Shown: positions 23,804 through 36,102 of the stretch, in pieces
How positions within the stretch are numbered: position 1 is the first letter of the stretch
Layout of the letters: each line of letters begins with the position of its first letter
Assembly (NCBI GenBank): GCA_002102555.1
Contig: MCFL01000012.1
Span: 310,001 to 374,000 of the forward strand
DNA from: Catenaria anguillulae PL171
Taxonomy: Eukaryota > Blastocladiomycota > Blastocladiomycetes > Blastocladiales > Catenariaceae
DNA: 64,000 nucleotides
Direction of reading: 5' to 3'
Program-made: the position numbers and the translations under genes
The notes under the pieces: model-generated
Databases searched by the model: none
What the model was told of the DNA's origin: nothing
Seen by the model: the letters and a program-made list of their open reading frames with translations, nothing else

Positions 23804-26800
23804 ATGCCGAACCCGTCACTTTCCGCCCCGCCTCCCTTGCCTCCGCCTACCTCTGTGATCAAGTCGCACAATCCGTCCAAGAACTACCCGTTCCTCGCTC
23901 CCGGGCTCACCGAGCACGAGTATCGGAATCGTTTTGCCGACTTTCTGCAAGACCTTGATCTCGAGGGGGCCGACAAGCTGTCCGAGGGTGCCTTTGGCAT
24001 TGCCCTTCGCTGGTATGCCATCATTGCTCTTAAACTTTAAATCCACTGACAACCGACTTGCCTCGTTTCATCGATTGAGTTGGTCTCGCTCGCTCAGAAC
24101 AATCAAGGATCTAACCCCTACCTCGTTTGACCCTTCATAGCACCAAACGCTCTACCGGTAAGACGTACATTCTGAAGAAGGTCAAGCTCGATGGTTTGGC
24201 TTCGTCCAAGGCCCGCCGTGAAGCTCGTGATGAGCTCAAGACGGAATGTCGCTTGACGGTCGAGCTGTCTCTGCAGTCGCCGTATGTCATCCAAGCACTT
24301 GGATGGATTCCCCAGCATGGCATGCGTACGTCTGCTCCTTCCCGTCTTGTCCCTCGCCATCTCACCATCCACTCGTTTCGCTGACCGATTGGGCCTCTTC
24401 GTTGGGTACAGTTCTTGAGCACGCCACCCTTGGCTCGATCCGCTCCTTGATGGTACGATTAACTTTTTTATCATTTCATTGTCCCCCAAGTCAGCATTCC
24501 GCAAGAGTGGCGGCTTTTGCTCTTGATCAATGTGTTTGTGATCCAACATGAGTCACATGTGCCCCATTGTATGCGTCTCAGACGTTGCTTCGACCTGCAA
24601 CGTGAGACACAACCTGCATGCGGTGGTGGCGCGTGTGATCTGCTTTTGGCATCGCTTTGAATGCAATGCAAAATCGATCACCAAGTGAAAAGCACGATTG
24701 TTTGCTTGGAAAAATACTCACACACTTTCGGCGCTTGTTGTGCCCGCTGCAGACCTATCGCCAACGCCCGATCCCGGTTCCTGTTGTCCTTCACATTGTC
24801 AAGACATTGATCCTCGGCCTCGATACCATGCACCGCTCGGGATATGTTCACCTCGATATCAAACGTATGTCTCACCCCTTGTCTCGCGCGTGCTTTCTAC
24901 ATGTCCTTTTGCTGACCGGGAACCTCTTTTGCTCGCATCAAATAGCCGCAAATCTCTTTGTCCACGGTGACGGTCGCCTTGTCCTTGGTGACCTGGGTCT
25001 CGCCGCCCCGATCGGCTCAACCCGCCCTGGTGTCGCCGGCTCGCCTCGCTTCATGTCGCGCCGCCAGCTCATGTCCGACATCAAGCTCACTGCAGATCTT
25101 GATTGGTATGCCGGTCGCCGCCGTCATGGTCGAGTTTCTCGACGATGGGTCCACCATGTTTGCCGGTATCACGAAGGACGACCCCGTGTGGTCTCAAGGC
25201 AACGTGGTCAACACGGTCATGTCGCTGCATGCGCGCAACCAGTACCACTGCCCCAAGATCCTCATGCAAATGGACGGCGGTCTTCTGCTTCTCGAAGCGC
25301 TTCGTGACGGACTCATGGATCCCGTCCGCTTGGTCAACTGCTCGCCGCTCACGCACGCCAGCGAAATCGACTTCTACAACTGGGCCACAGGTCGCCGCAC
25401 GGTCTCGTCGGTTCCCAAGCGCTCGTCCATGGCATCGTCGCTGGCTATGCAGCCCATGCCTACGATGCCCGCCATGCCGGTGGTCACTCGTAGCTCGGCC
25501 GCCCCTATCGTCCGCCGCGTGCACGCTGCCAAGGCCGCATCGCCATACCAACGCACCCCGCGCACTGAGCGCACCGCCCCTGTTGCGCCCAACATGGCCC
25601 ACCAGACCTTGCCGTGGCCATCGGTTGCCGAATTCAACAATGGCCCCAGGCCCAACAAAATGCCTTTTGTCAAGACGTCGCTCCCAACACCGGTTGAGCC
25701 CGAGTTTTCGTCGCTCTATGACAACCAGCCCGAGGCCCCAAGCACTTGTCTGCCGTCGAGCCCCTGCCGGCGTCCAAGATCCCGATTCCCGCGGTCCCTG
25801 TGAGCCAACCCGCGTCCATGGTTGCCGATGCGCCGCATGTGTCGATGGCTGCCCGCTCGGCACCTGCCCCTGTTGCACCCAACGAGCCCGTGCCCGCACT
25901 CGCCGAGGTGATCTTCGAGGCTGATCCGTTCAAGACTGTTGTCCACCCGACGACTGGCGCTGCTGAACCCCCCATGCCCAAGCTTGTCGACGACGCCGCA
26001 GTCCCTGCTCCCACTCCCGCTGCCACCCAAGTCAAGAACGAGGCCGAAATCGAGGTCGAGGTCGAGTCGAGGCCGCCACCCCCAAGCCGCAACCGCACGC
26101 GCCTGTCCGCGCTGGCTCTGAACCCTTGCCCCGTCCTCAACGTGTCGAGGACGACATTGAGCAATCCCAAGGTGACGAGACTGCAGTCAGCTCTGGCTTG
26201 TTCTCGGACATTGACGAGTCACCCGCCTCGAGCAACAAGGAGGTGGACCTTTGCGAGGAAGCTCATGCGACGCAGCACTTGTCTGTCAATGTTTCGGATG
26301 TCGAAGAAGCGGCCTCCCCTGCCCCTACCCCGTCGCCGACCAACAAGTCGCATTCGCCCGTGGCCGCCCCCGCGCCCGTGCACATTACCGTTGTCGAGCC
26401 CCGCCCCGCCCACATCAAGGTTAAGGTGGACGCAGTTTCTTTCCATTCCGTTGCTTCAACCTTGGACGACAGTTTGTACTCACAAGATGACTACCCCTAC
26501 GGCCCCTCTTCGCATCATCCCCGTCACAAGGTTATGGTCCCCGTTGCCTCGCGTCGCCCGTCTTCCATCATGGGCCGGTTGGCTCGCGCCTTCCGCCGCC
26601 TCAGCGGCGACAAGACGCCCAAGTTGTCGACCCCGCACCTTGTCTCTGTGGTGCCCTCGAATCAGTCGGTCAAGACCCAACACCAGCCGCACTGCCCGGC
26701 ACCTGTTGCCTCGCCGCATCACATTGCCATCACGATCGGCACTCCGCGCATGCCCACGGTCAAGGTTGGCGATGTCACGCTCAAGTCGCACGCTACCCAC

Positions 26801-26932
26801 AACAGCAAGGTCGGCACCATGTACTCCAACAAGTCGATGGCCACAGCGTCCGTGGGCTGCCAACCGCCTGGCATGCGTCGCCGCATCAATGCGCTTGTGA
26901 CGCGCTTGTCAATGAGCCAGTCACGGTCGTAA
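23804..26932 (+). CDS. Ser/Thr protein kinase with long disordered tail
   Basis: Five exons (23804-24012, 24141-24325, 24412-24452, 24753-24864, 24946-26932), about 845 residues. Kinase domain, about residues 40-330: glycine loop SEGAFGIAL, ATP lysine in YILKKV, catalytic loop HLDIKPANLF (complete across intron 4), metal motif GDLGLA (DLG in place of DFG), and activation-segment end AGSPRFMS. The catalytic residues are kept, so it should be active. I do not recognise a close family. The 500-residue C-terminal tail is Ala/Pro/Ser-rich with acidic patches and a basic RLARAFRRLS stretch. Three frame breaks: 25111-25116 (two bases), C4 run 25736-25739 (one) and 26066-26072 (one); with these the phases close. 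Intron 3 (24453-24752) is 300 nt, far longer than the rest. Confidence 0.8.
24575..24608 (+). ncRNA. Strong hairpin inside the long kinase intron (possible intronic RNA)
   Basis: The arms 24575-24580 plus 24583-24588 pair perfectly with 24597-24602 plus 24603-24608, giving 12 base pairs with one 2-nt bulge and an 8-nt loop. It sits in the only 300-nt intron of the window. No snoRNA boxes were seen, so its nature is open. Confidence 0.3.
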
Positions 26933-27954
26933 GCGACTCGTATCGTCGAGGCAAAGCGAAGGGCATCCAAGTCTGTTGTTGAAAGTGTGACAAGGGGCAC
27001 TCGTTACTTTTCTCAACTCTAGACCACGTCCTCGTCATTCATCTCCCTATCTCCTGTTCCATAATGCCTTTTTTCGTTTCCTCTCTCTTGTTTGTCTTCT
27101 TACCTTCTTCCAGCCTCTCACTCTCTGTTTCCCCCCCCCCCCCCCCCTTCTCTGGCTTTTTTTTTCTCCCACCCAACCCACACATCCCACGCACTCTTTC
27201 GGGACGCGATGCTTGAATCGCGCACAAACCCATCTCACGCTTCTTATCCGTTGTGTCTCATTCTCGTCGCTATCCCGTCGCAGTGTCCATTATTGTCGCC
27301 CCTTTTCCCCTTTTATTGTACAAGCTCTCAGTTCGTCTTGGAGTGATTTTATGTCCCATTTTTCCAGTCCACCCACCCTTTCCTCTCGCCCATTTCTTCC
27401 TGTTCGAGTGTTCTTGACACCCCTTGATTTCCATTTTTCCCCTTTCATTTTTCTCTCATTATTCAATGCTTTTGTATTACCGTTGCTTCTGTGCCCATCC
27501 CATTTGCTCTACTTGCTGTCTTCATCCTCGAACTTTTCGTCCCACTTGTATCCTTGTTGTTCAAAGCCCACACCCCGGCCCCGGCTCTGTGTCCACTCGT
27601 TGTTCATACCCAGTGCCTACATGTTACTTGTTTTGTGCTGTGCTGTGCCGTTTTTCTTATGTAATTTGCTTTTGTGCTCTTCCTGTTGCCATTTTTCGTT
27701 CTCCCTTTCACAGCACGACCACAACACTGCATAGCCGCCAATCCGTCCACAATACCTTTGAACTTCATCAACCTGTCTGTTCCCACTACCACTTTCCCTA
27801 TTCTCTCGCTAGCTCGCATCTTTCCACCATTACTATTAGACGCATAGTTTTATATAAAACCCAGTATCTTTAGATGAGACATTCATCCATCCTTAGACTA
27901 CTTGACTGATTGACTTTTGCTTGTCATCCGCTCACTGAGCAAGCACACTGCCTC
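26933..27954. other. Convergent 3' region, pyrimidine-rich
   Basis: About 1 kb between the 3' ends of the kinase (+) and myosin (-) genes. It is strongly C/T-biased on the plus strand. No coding sequence is seen. Confidence 0.6.
27131..27147. repeat. C17 homopolymer
   Basis: An uninterrupted run of 17 C in the convergent intergenic region, the longest C run in the window, followed by a T run. Its true length may be misread, given the frame slips at shorter runs. Confidence 0.85.
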
Positions 27955-30900
27955 TCATGGTACAAATACTTGTAATTCGGACCTGTGCTTGCGCAAAGCA
28001 TAGCGACTACCCGTCCCATGTACTGCGTCGCTCGACAACGACTCGGTACTCAATGCCAAATTGGTCAAACTCTTGCCATTCGACCCTTGCCGCTTGCGAT
28101 CCGTGGCGGCCGCCGCCTCCATGGCCGCCGCATGCTCTGGATCGCCCGGCTTGACATGCTCGAATCGAATCGTAAACTGCTTCTTGTGGGCCGTCAGCGT
28201 GAATGACGATGCGACATTCACAGGAACGGCTTTGCCGCGGTTGGCTGCTTGATTGCTCGCCAAACCTTGGCGATAAACCCAAGCACATGCTCGTCAGCGC
28301 GTAAAATGATGTCGCCTCCGGCCTTTTCTGAGAGATGCATGTCACAATGAAGGACAACGAGGCCGTCTGAAAGCGTCGAGGTGCTGATGCCGACAATGTG
28401 GGCGAGCGGTAGCTCGGCCTTGACTTGAGGCGAGTGAGGATCGGGAGTAAACAGCCACAGATGCTTGCCCGTCAACACAACAACACGCTCAGCTTCCTTG
28501 AAGTCGTTGCGGCGCAACTTGTGCGCAACCATCGCAAACAAGGGCTGGGCAGCGTCGACTGGTGCCTGCTTGCGCAGCAACTCGGCAATCGCTGCAGTGA
28601 CTGAGCTCGATTCGGATTTGAACTGGCGAGGTACGCTCTCGGCGTAGCCTTCCTTCTTGGAAAGAAGTGACGCAGCGACCATTTTCCACTCGAGCTGCTC
28701 TTTGCGCTCTGGCGATAGGGAGCGCAAGAATCGTGTCCCTTCGCTGCAATGATGCAAGCGCGTCAGGGCTGCGGACAAGGTCGGGCACCAACGACACGGG
28801 GGCGATTGGAACTGGAACCATTTCTGACCCGTGGCCTTGAACTCTTCGCAAAGCTTGCGCGTTTGCTCGAGGTACTGGCGGCGCTTGCTGCGACGCCACC
28901 ATCGTTGCAAGTATGGAGTCGAATACTTGGGCAGCGTGGAGCGGCGGAGGCGATCGAGCCTCTTGCGTGCCATGTGGCCGCGGTACACGCGAGAAATCGT
29001 AGTGGCACATTTGCGCATGTGCACGTAACGCCGGCGCTGAGTCCATGTGCGGGCAATGGATTGTGCAGTGATGACCCGGTTTCGATACTCTGTAAACTTT
29101 TTGCGGTCCTGGTACATGCGCCAAGTCGCCTGAATCTTGGTCGCCAATCGGGTTTTGATTTCGTTGCGCTTGGTCTCTAAAGCGTGCAGCTAAGCGAAAT
29201 CAACAAGCCGATTGTGAGCCATGAGCCCATAAATGGGGGAAAAAATGAGAGTTGCGTACGGTCCGCGGACTGGCAATGAAGACTTTGGTCTTGCCCCACA
29301 CATATTCCTTTTCAGCAATCTTGAACTCTTCAAAGATACACTTGATTCCCTCTTTGACGTCCCCCTTCCACTCTGGCCACGTCCTTGGTGAAAGCATCTT
29401 GTACCGCAGCAAAAAGCGGTCAAATCGCTCCCGGTAGCAGTATCCAGCACGCACACACTTGATGTTCTCGAGCAAGCCGAGATAGGTGACTTGATGGTTG
29501 ACGAGTTTTGCATCAAACAATCGGGCTTTTTGAGTGAGTTTGGCTTGATACAACGAATGTAATGCGGCTGCTTTGCCAGCATATTGGTGACGAGCGCGCT
29601 CAACGAGTTGCGGAACTGCGTTCCCAGCGTCTCGGATCGCTTGAAAGCGGCATTCGGGTCAGGTGCAAACAAGGTTGCCAACAGTGGAATTGAGCTGCCG
29701 CTAAGGCATTGCTTGACGTCTGGCCAAACACTGTCCTTGTTGCGGCCCATGAAACCGTGAACACTATACTGCACGCTGCCGGCGTAGTGCTGTACTCGAA
29801 AGGACTCGTGGTCGAGCGTCTTGTCCGACCGCGACTTTTCCCTCGAGTCAAAGTGCTTGTGTTCAATGACACGCTTGTTGAGCTTGGCAAGAAACGTGAG
29901 GTCGGAGGTGTCGCCCACCATGTGCGTTTCCTCGTCCAACAGCACCAAGATTGAATCGCGTTTGGCTTCAATCAGATCCACCACGACCTTGTTATCGAAA
30001 AAGTTGATGTACGACCAGGGCACACCCTCGCTTGCATACTCTGCTTGCTCGCCCGCAAGGTCTGCTCAACAAACAGTTGCTGCAACTTTTCGTTGGCAAA
30101 GTTGATGAGGAATTGATTGAAACCATTCTGGGGAAAGATTTCGAAACCAAAACATCGAGAACCGCAACGACCCTCGGCTTGGAGGTGGAACCGGAAGTGG
30201 TGGACGTCAATCGAGCATTGAGCCAGTCGACCAGCCAGTTGAATAGTCGACCGTAAATCGCGCGCGCACATGCGTTCCTGCATTCCTCTGCCTTGGTCCG
30301 AGTCAGAGGCACGACCATGTCCTCGCCCTTGGATGCAGTATCCTTGATGGTCCTCCGAGTGAGAGCCTGCTCAAGTGCAGCGGGCGTGACGCCCAACAGC
30401 TCGGCGGCGAATTTGAGGGACTGCTGGGTGGCTTCGGTCACCTTGGACCCGGGTGGAGTATCCGCGGCAGCCTTGCCATTGTCGATGCCTCCAATGACAT
30501 GATCCTCAAACTGAATGTTTCCCAAGTGCAGGACCGAAGCGATTGTGCTGAAGACATTCTTGCGCGTTGGCTCATCCATTCCCAAAGCCTGCAACGCGTC
30601 GACAAGCACATCAAACTGCTTGGCGTCGTCCACACCCTTGATTGTCTTCTCACCGCGAGCCACCAAGCAGTACTGCTCAACGTCGGAATCCAGGTGGAGT
30701 GCACGGCGAATGCCGAGCGGCGCTTGCAAAAGCTGATAAAACACGTGGAAAGTGCGTTCGCCCTCAGAATGGTGCGTAACCCGAGATTTTTCGAGGAGAT
30801 ACGTGGTGATTTTGCAGCCAATAGGCTCGCCCTTGAAGTTGAACTCGAGCTCCGTGTACTTGCCGAATCGGGATGAGTTTTCATTGAGCCTCGTTTTGGC

Positions 30901-31476
30901 GTTACCAAATGCTGTATGTTGCAGTGTATCAGCTGTGGCGACACCAGTGGAGAGTCGCACCATACATGTACATACCTTCCAAGACTGGGTTCGCCAGCAA
31001 CAGCCGGTGCGTAATCTCACGCACCTTTTCCGTGTCGCCCGTCACTTTGGCAATGTAGCGCATGAAGATCTTGCTCGCCTCCGTTTTGCCCGCGCCGGAT
31101 TCGCCCGTTATCAAGACGCACTGGTCATGGTTCCGGTCACGCATGGCGCGGTACGCTTCGTCGGCAATCGCGAAAATGTGAGGTGGCACTTCAAACAGGC
31201 CCTTTTCGCGGTAGTAGTCGATTTGCCGGTCATCGTACAGGTTGGGAATGTCGCGGTGGGGGTTGACCGACAGGATGACATTTCCAATCTTGGTCTGTAA
31301 TACATGACAGGATATCAAAGGCAGGCATTTAGGTGTTCGACTCGCTTGACTGGATCGCTCGACGCGCGTACATAGGGTATATCGGCCGCGATTCGAGCGC
31401 GCAAGTTCTCGGTCACGGCGTCGAGCGTGACCTCGGACAAGAGGACGCAGTCATCAACGCCAGATTCGGTAGACAT
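27955..31476 (-). CDS. Class I myosin heavy chain, short-tailed (motor-IQ-TH1)
   Basis: Four exons (31476-31372, 31294-30976, 30911-29260, 29189-27955), about 1,104 residues. The motor (about 1-690) begins with the myosin-I pattern [20 protein letters not shown], then [12 protein letters not shown]-loop [12 protein letters not shown], switch [10 protein letters not shown], switch [29 protein letters not shown] and HYIRCIKPN. Several IQ-like motifs ([28 protein letters not shown]) precede a TH1 membrane-binding tail ([29 protein letters not shown]). It should link actin to membranes in endocytosis and tip growth. There is no SH3 or acidic Arp2/3-binding end as in fungal Myo3/5. Four one-base frame breaks: 28256-28262, 29518-29522, 30051-30054 and the A4 run 30149-30152. 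Three fall in or beside invariant myosin motifs; the first lies in the tail. The phases then close. Confidence 0.92.
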
Positions 31477-31778
31477 GGCTGATTTGCATAGAGTCGCACT
31501 TCCGTTACGGAGAGTCAGGCTTTGACTCGGATAGGTGCGAATCTTATTCTACGTCACAGTGGGATGTGGGTTGGGCAATGTATGAACAAACGCCATGCAC
31601 AGAGTTACTATTACGCTTGCAAAGTGTGTGTATAATGTAAAAAGAAAGGTGGGCAAATCAACAATCAAACCGCGGCAAACAAGCGCCAGAGCAAAGGAAA
31701 TCCACAAAACTCATGACATGGAAGTAATGTAAACTAACTGAAGTACAATGACAGAGGCGTAAACTGCATCCACAAAAA
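31477..31778. other. Intergenic spacer myosin-Mo25
   Basis: Promoter side of the myosin gene and 3' side of Mo25, both on the minus strand. No gene is seen. Confidence 0.5.
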
Positions 31779-33429
31779 CTAGTTGCTCCGCGACTGCTGC
31801 TGGGACACATCGGAGGAACTTGATGTCGCGGTGTCCGATGAGCCTTGAGATGGGCTGCCGCCTTGCTCCTTGCCCATTTGGCCAATTTGCTGGATGAGGA
31901 ATTTCTTCTCTTCGTTGAAGAGGTCGTCATCTGGAAACGGGCAGGCCACAGTGATGAGTTGATTGGGGCAGTGGAGCGATGACAGCACAAGAAAGACGGG
32001 CGACAGCGTACCAGTCTTTTCGGCATGGAACGTGGATAGATATGACAAGAGCTTGTCCCGATTCTTGAAGAGAATATCGGCCACCGGCTTGACCTTTTTC
32101 GGGTTGGCAACAAACACCTGACAACATGATTTACATGAGCCAACTGCCAGGTCACCAGTCGTAAGTAGATCAGAGACCCATACCTTGAAAACATGAAACG
32201 CCTCAAACTGAATATTCCGACTCTTGTCCCGCAACAAGTTCATCATGAGCTTGAGGTTGTCGGCCGAGGCAATGTACCGAGTCATAACGCTGAAATTTGC
32301 ACGGTCCAAGAGCAGTTCACCAAGCAGCTTGAGTGACTGGCGCTTGGTGACGTAGTTGTTGGAGTTGAGCAGCGCCGTGTAGCGAGTAAAAAACTCGTCG
32401 TACTGCGAGTCGAGGAATTGCGCAACCATTTCCTTGTGCTTGACGAGCAAGTCCTGGGATGTCGTACCACGTGCCAGAAGGGGCGGATGTGAGCACCAAT
32501 GTCAGGCGAGTTTCGGGTGAGTGTGCGACAAATACCTTGAATGTGGCAAAGGCATCGCTTGCGGTATCAAATGTTGTCGACTCGACATAGCCGAAAAAGT
32601 TCCAAAAGATTTGGTTGTTGAGGATGAGCTTGGCGAGTGGCTCGTATCTCGCACACTCGCGGATCATCATGCCGCAGTTGAGCGCAATGTCGGGACTCTC
32701 ATATCTGGAAGTGTGAGTGGACGGTCGGAGCAATCAGTGGCACGTTGGTAGAGAGGGCGATCACGAGCAGGGACTTCGTGCCCTTGCACGAGCGTGGCAA
32801 GAAGCGGCTCGCGGACGGAAAAGTATTCGACGGTTGGCTGTCGTGATCCGATTTGTCGGCGCAAGAGGGTGTTGACGATGAAGACTGTGTCCTTCTTCGC
32901 CTGTGGATGGCAACAAGAGGACCAAGGTTGGTATGTGTTGGTCGAGTACGAGCCAAGGAAATGGGACGATGGTGGTGCACCTCAAACTCGAATCGCTGCA
33001 GATTGACAATAAGGAGTGATAGAAGATCTTGGTTGTACACTTCTTGGGCGAGTGCGGAAATGATTTCAGGTGATGGTTCGGTTTCTGGGTGCGAGAAACA
33101 TGCGATGGTGTTTGAGTTGGCGGAGTCCGCAGTCGCACATTGCTCCAGCAACGACACGAAAAAAAACACACCTCCATCCCCAGTCAAAATGAGTTTGATT
33201 TGCAGGATGAGACGAGACAGGTCTTCAGGTGCCTAGCGAAGGGGTGTGACAGAATCCAAATTTAGGGTCGCCGCACAAGGAGAGAGTGTGGAAGCTGCGG
33301 CGAGGAGGTGGTTCGCGCAACCTTTTCTGAGCCCTTTTGGTTGGATGTCAGTCGTTGGATAGCGTCCTTTGTGGATCGCACAACGTCGACTGGGGACTTT
33401 GATTTGCTTGACTTGAAGAAAAAGCTCAT
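31779..33429 (-). CDS. Mo25/Hym1/CAB39-like scaffold protein
   Basis: Eight exons (33429-33322, 33232-33172, 33084-32981, 32900-32782, 32704-32536, 32453-32184, 32117-32012, 31930-31779), 362 residues against about 340 for Mo25. Armadillo-like scaffold that activates STE20/GCK kinases, acting in the RAM/MOR polarity pathway of fungi. Matches run end to end: [94 protein letters not shown] and [21 protein letters not shown]. The C-terminus adds a Ser/Gln tail. All phases close with no frame break. Intron 4 (32781-32705) is odd: homology demands a donor after CAAGG, where the sequence reads GC, not GT. Confidence 0.95.
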
Positions 33430-34075
33430 GGCGGCAATTCTGAGCTCGGTGAGTTATGGAAAGAGCGGAGACGGCAAGGTTGGCGCGGCGGTGAGGGATT
33501 GAGCACAATGTGTGCGACGATCGGCAATATTCGAGGACAGAACAGATGGTCCCGAGAAGAGAATCACAGCGCAACAAAGAGGGCGGATCGTAACGTAATC
33601 GTGGCGATAACAAAGGTGGAGCGAGTCGCGGTTGACAGGTGGGAGAGCTGGACGGATGGATAGCAAAGTTCGCGTGAAGTGGGGGGCGCTTACATGGGTA
33701 GTTGTGAGTCAGAGCCGAAGCATGGGACAAGATTGCATTGGGTTTGACTGGTTCGGTAGAGGCATGTGTCGGTATTGCACAACCTGTATATTGTCGCTCT
33801 GAGTCGAGAGCGCCAACGGCCTCGCGTCCGCAATCAAAGCCGCCGATCTGGCTTCCCTATGTGGTTCCTCGACCGAGAAAGGCTCAAATATGTATTTACG
33901 TATACAAAAGGAATCAAATCACTCTACGTAGCATCCCGCGGAGCGCATACGACGATGCATCACCCGCCGAGCCGCACATCCATTCTATGTACGCTGCGTG
34001 TATTCCAACGTACAAGCATTTGTCATCACACTGGCGACATTCACGTCTACCTACATTCACATTCAATGAATCGCC
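33430..34075. other. Intergenic spacer Mo25 - secreted protein
   Basis: Promoter side of Mo25 and 3' side of the next minus-strand gene. No protein-like ORF is seen. Confidence 0.5.
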
Positions 34076-36102
34076 TTACCCAACCACCGGTGCAGGGAAA
34101 ATATCCGTGAAAGCCCTCTGCACGCCACCGACAGGATAAGCCTTGGGCGTGTATTTCGGCCGGACTGCATCCGCGGCCTCGACACACCCAGCCAGGCCCA
34201 ACCTCACGTCCCTCACCACCACCGACGCGCCCAACGGCCAAATGTCCTCCACCTCCATCGACACAATGTGCCTGTCTGCGGGCACAGGCACCACAAACTC
34301 AAATGGCGCCTCCGCATCGTCCTCAGCAAACCGCGTAAAGTCGCGCGACGACACAACCGTTTCACGCACCCCACGCGCGCAGCCCGGGGCGGCCGATGTG
34401 CGCAACACAATGTCAAAGTGCGTGTCGGGTGTCGACACAGTCGCGGAAAACTTGAGCGCCGCGGGCGTGTTGTTGAAGTGCGCGGCCGGATTGGCACACC
34501 CGAAATCAAGGCGGCGGTTGGGCGCCAGTAGCGAGAACCGGTACGTTGCCTGGTTGGGCGTGGCGCGAATGGGCGCTGGCGACGCCGCGCCAGTGAATGC
34601 AACATTGTCCAGGTACACCCATCCGTGCGACGGGTTCACAAAGTTGTTGATGACAATCGAGCGCAAATGGCGCGGGTCCACGCCAGCGAAATCCGAAAGC
34701 GGGATAACAATCTTTTGCTTTGTTGGCTCGCTCGACGTGAACTGGGCATACGACGCCAAGTTGACTTGCGCACGGGGGCCGCCGCGCTCGTTGCACCTTC
34801 CAGCACCGGGTCCAGCCTCGAGCTCGACGTTGGCTGAGAAGCCCGCACGCGCTTGAATCTCGAGGTGCAGATGCGTGAAGCGCGAGGCGTCATGGCACAC
34901 GTTGGTGGTTTGCAGCGATTCAACCCAGTATGCGTCGGGGCGGTTCACGTTGAGCGCGCGCATGCCTTGGCCGAGACCTTGCTTCGGGTAGTGCAGCTGC
35001 ACGCGGGACATTGAGCCGTCTGCCGACGAGTAGGCGCCGAGCAGGTTTTGCGCGTTGCCGTTGAGGCGGAAGTCCCAGTAGTCATTCTGAAAAGAACATC
35101 ATGTTATCCAGGAGGTATGTGAGACATGGTCCAAAGTGAGCACACGTACAATCATTTGCGCAGAGCAGTATTTTGGCGTGGGATTGACCGGCGCTGGGTT
35201 CAGCTCGCCACGCGGGTAGCAAGTGCGGACATTGGCACGCTCCAAGGCCCACGAGTTGGCAGCGCAAAAGTGGTTGATCGTGGGGGAATAGTAGTACCGG
35301 CAAGTGGCACGCTGCGCTTGCGTGTCCCATTCGCAGTCGGGCCAATTGACGCGGAAGAAGCGGCTGCAACAGCGGTTCAACGTTGGTTAGTTCGTTGGTT
35401 GGGATCATTACCAGTGGGAATACATGGCAAGGGCAATGTCGTACGCAAGTCGCGGCAGCGAGATCGAGACGTTGCGTCGATTCCACTCGTCGTTGAGCGT
35501 CTCAAGGGTCGAAGAAATGCCCGAAGCTGTAGAACAGGAGAGACACACGATCAGATCAGAGGCGGGCACCACTCAACCAAACGGCAAAGACGAGAAGGCT
35601 AACGGACCAGGAACAGTGTTCCAGGAGCGAGCGTCGTTGGACCACGAGTATGTGAGATTGTTTTGGCGCGGGATGAGCAACTGCGGGCGCATCTCGTTGA
35701 CGACAATGAAAAGGCGGTCATTGCGCTGGCCGTTGGGGAACCGCCAGGTGATGTATGTGTTCTTTTCGAACTTGGTGCCGTCCGCAAAGTCGCGCTTGTA
35801 GCGGGTGATGTCTGCGAGACGGACAGTCAGCTCACATAGTGCAGGGTTCAGTGGTTGAGCATGTATAATATGCGAACCATGATGGGTCTCGGGGTTGCGG
35901 TGGTCGACGGAAAGCATGTCGCTGCGATCGTAAAGGCGTTCAAACTCGTTTGCGGAACAGTAATCGATGAACCTACGGGGTCCACAGTCATAAGGAAAGG
36001 ATATTGTGCATGCGGTTGTGACTGAGACAGGTCAAACGGACATGGCAGTGACGGCCTGTGCCAACACGGCGAAGAGGCCAAGCAAGCGAGAATGCGAGAC
36101 AT
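34076..36102 (-). CDS. Secreted protein with tandem beta-sandwich (galactose-binding-like) modules
   Basis: Six exons (36102-36042, 35972-35878, 35811-35608, 35526-35412, 35363-35150, 35086-34076), about 566 residues. The start MSRILACLGLFAVLAQAVTA is a clear signal peptide once one missing base near 36078-36083 is allowed. A Cys- and Trp-rich N-terminal region (FIDYCSANEFERLYDRSD, YITWRFPNGQRND, SHCRFFRVNWPDCEW) of unknown family follows. The C-terminal half has a jelly-roll pattern: RFTHLHLEIQARAGFSANVEL, KIVIPLSDFAGVDPRHLRS and GWVYLDNVAF, typical of carbohydrate-binding sandwich modules, then a second, weaker sandwich. Role in wall or host-polysaccharide binding is inferred; no catalytic site was recognised. 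A small membrane protein gene follows upstream on the same strand. Confidence 0.72.
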
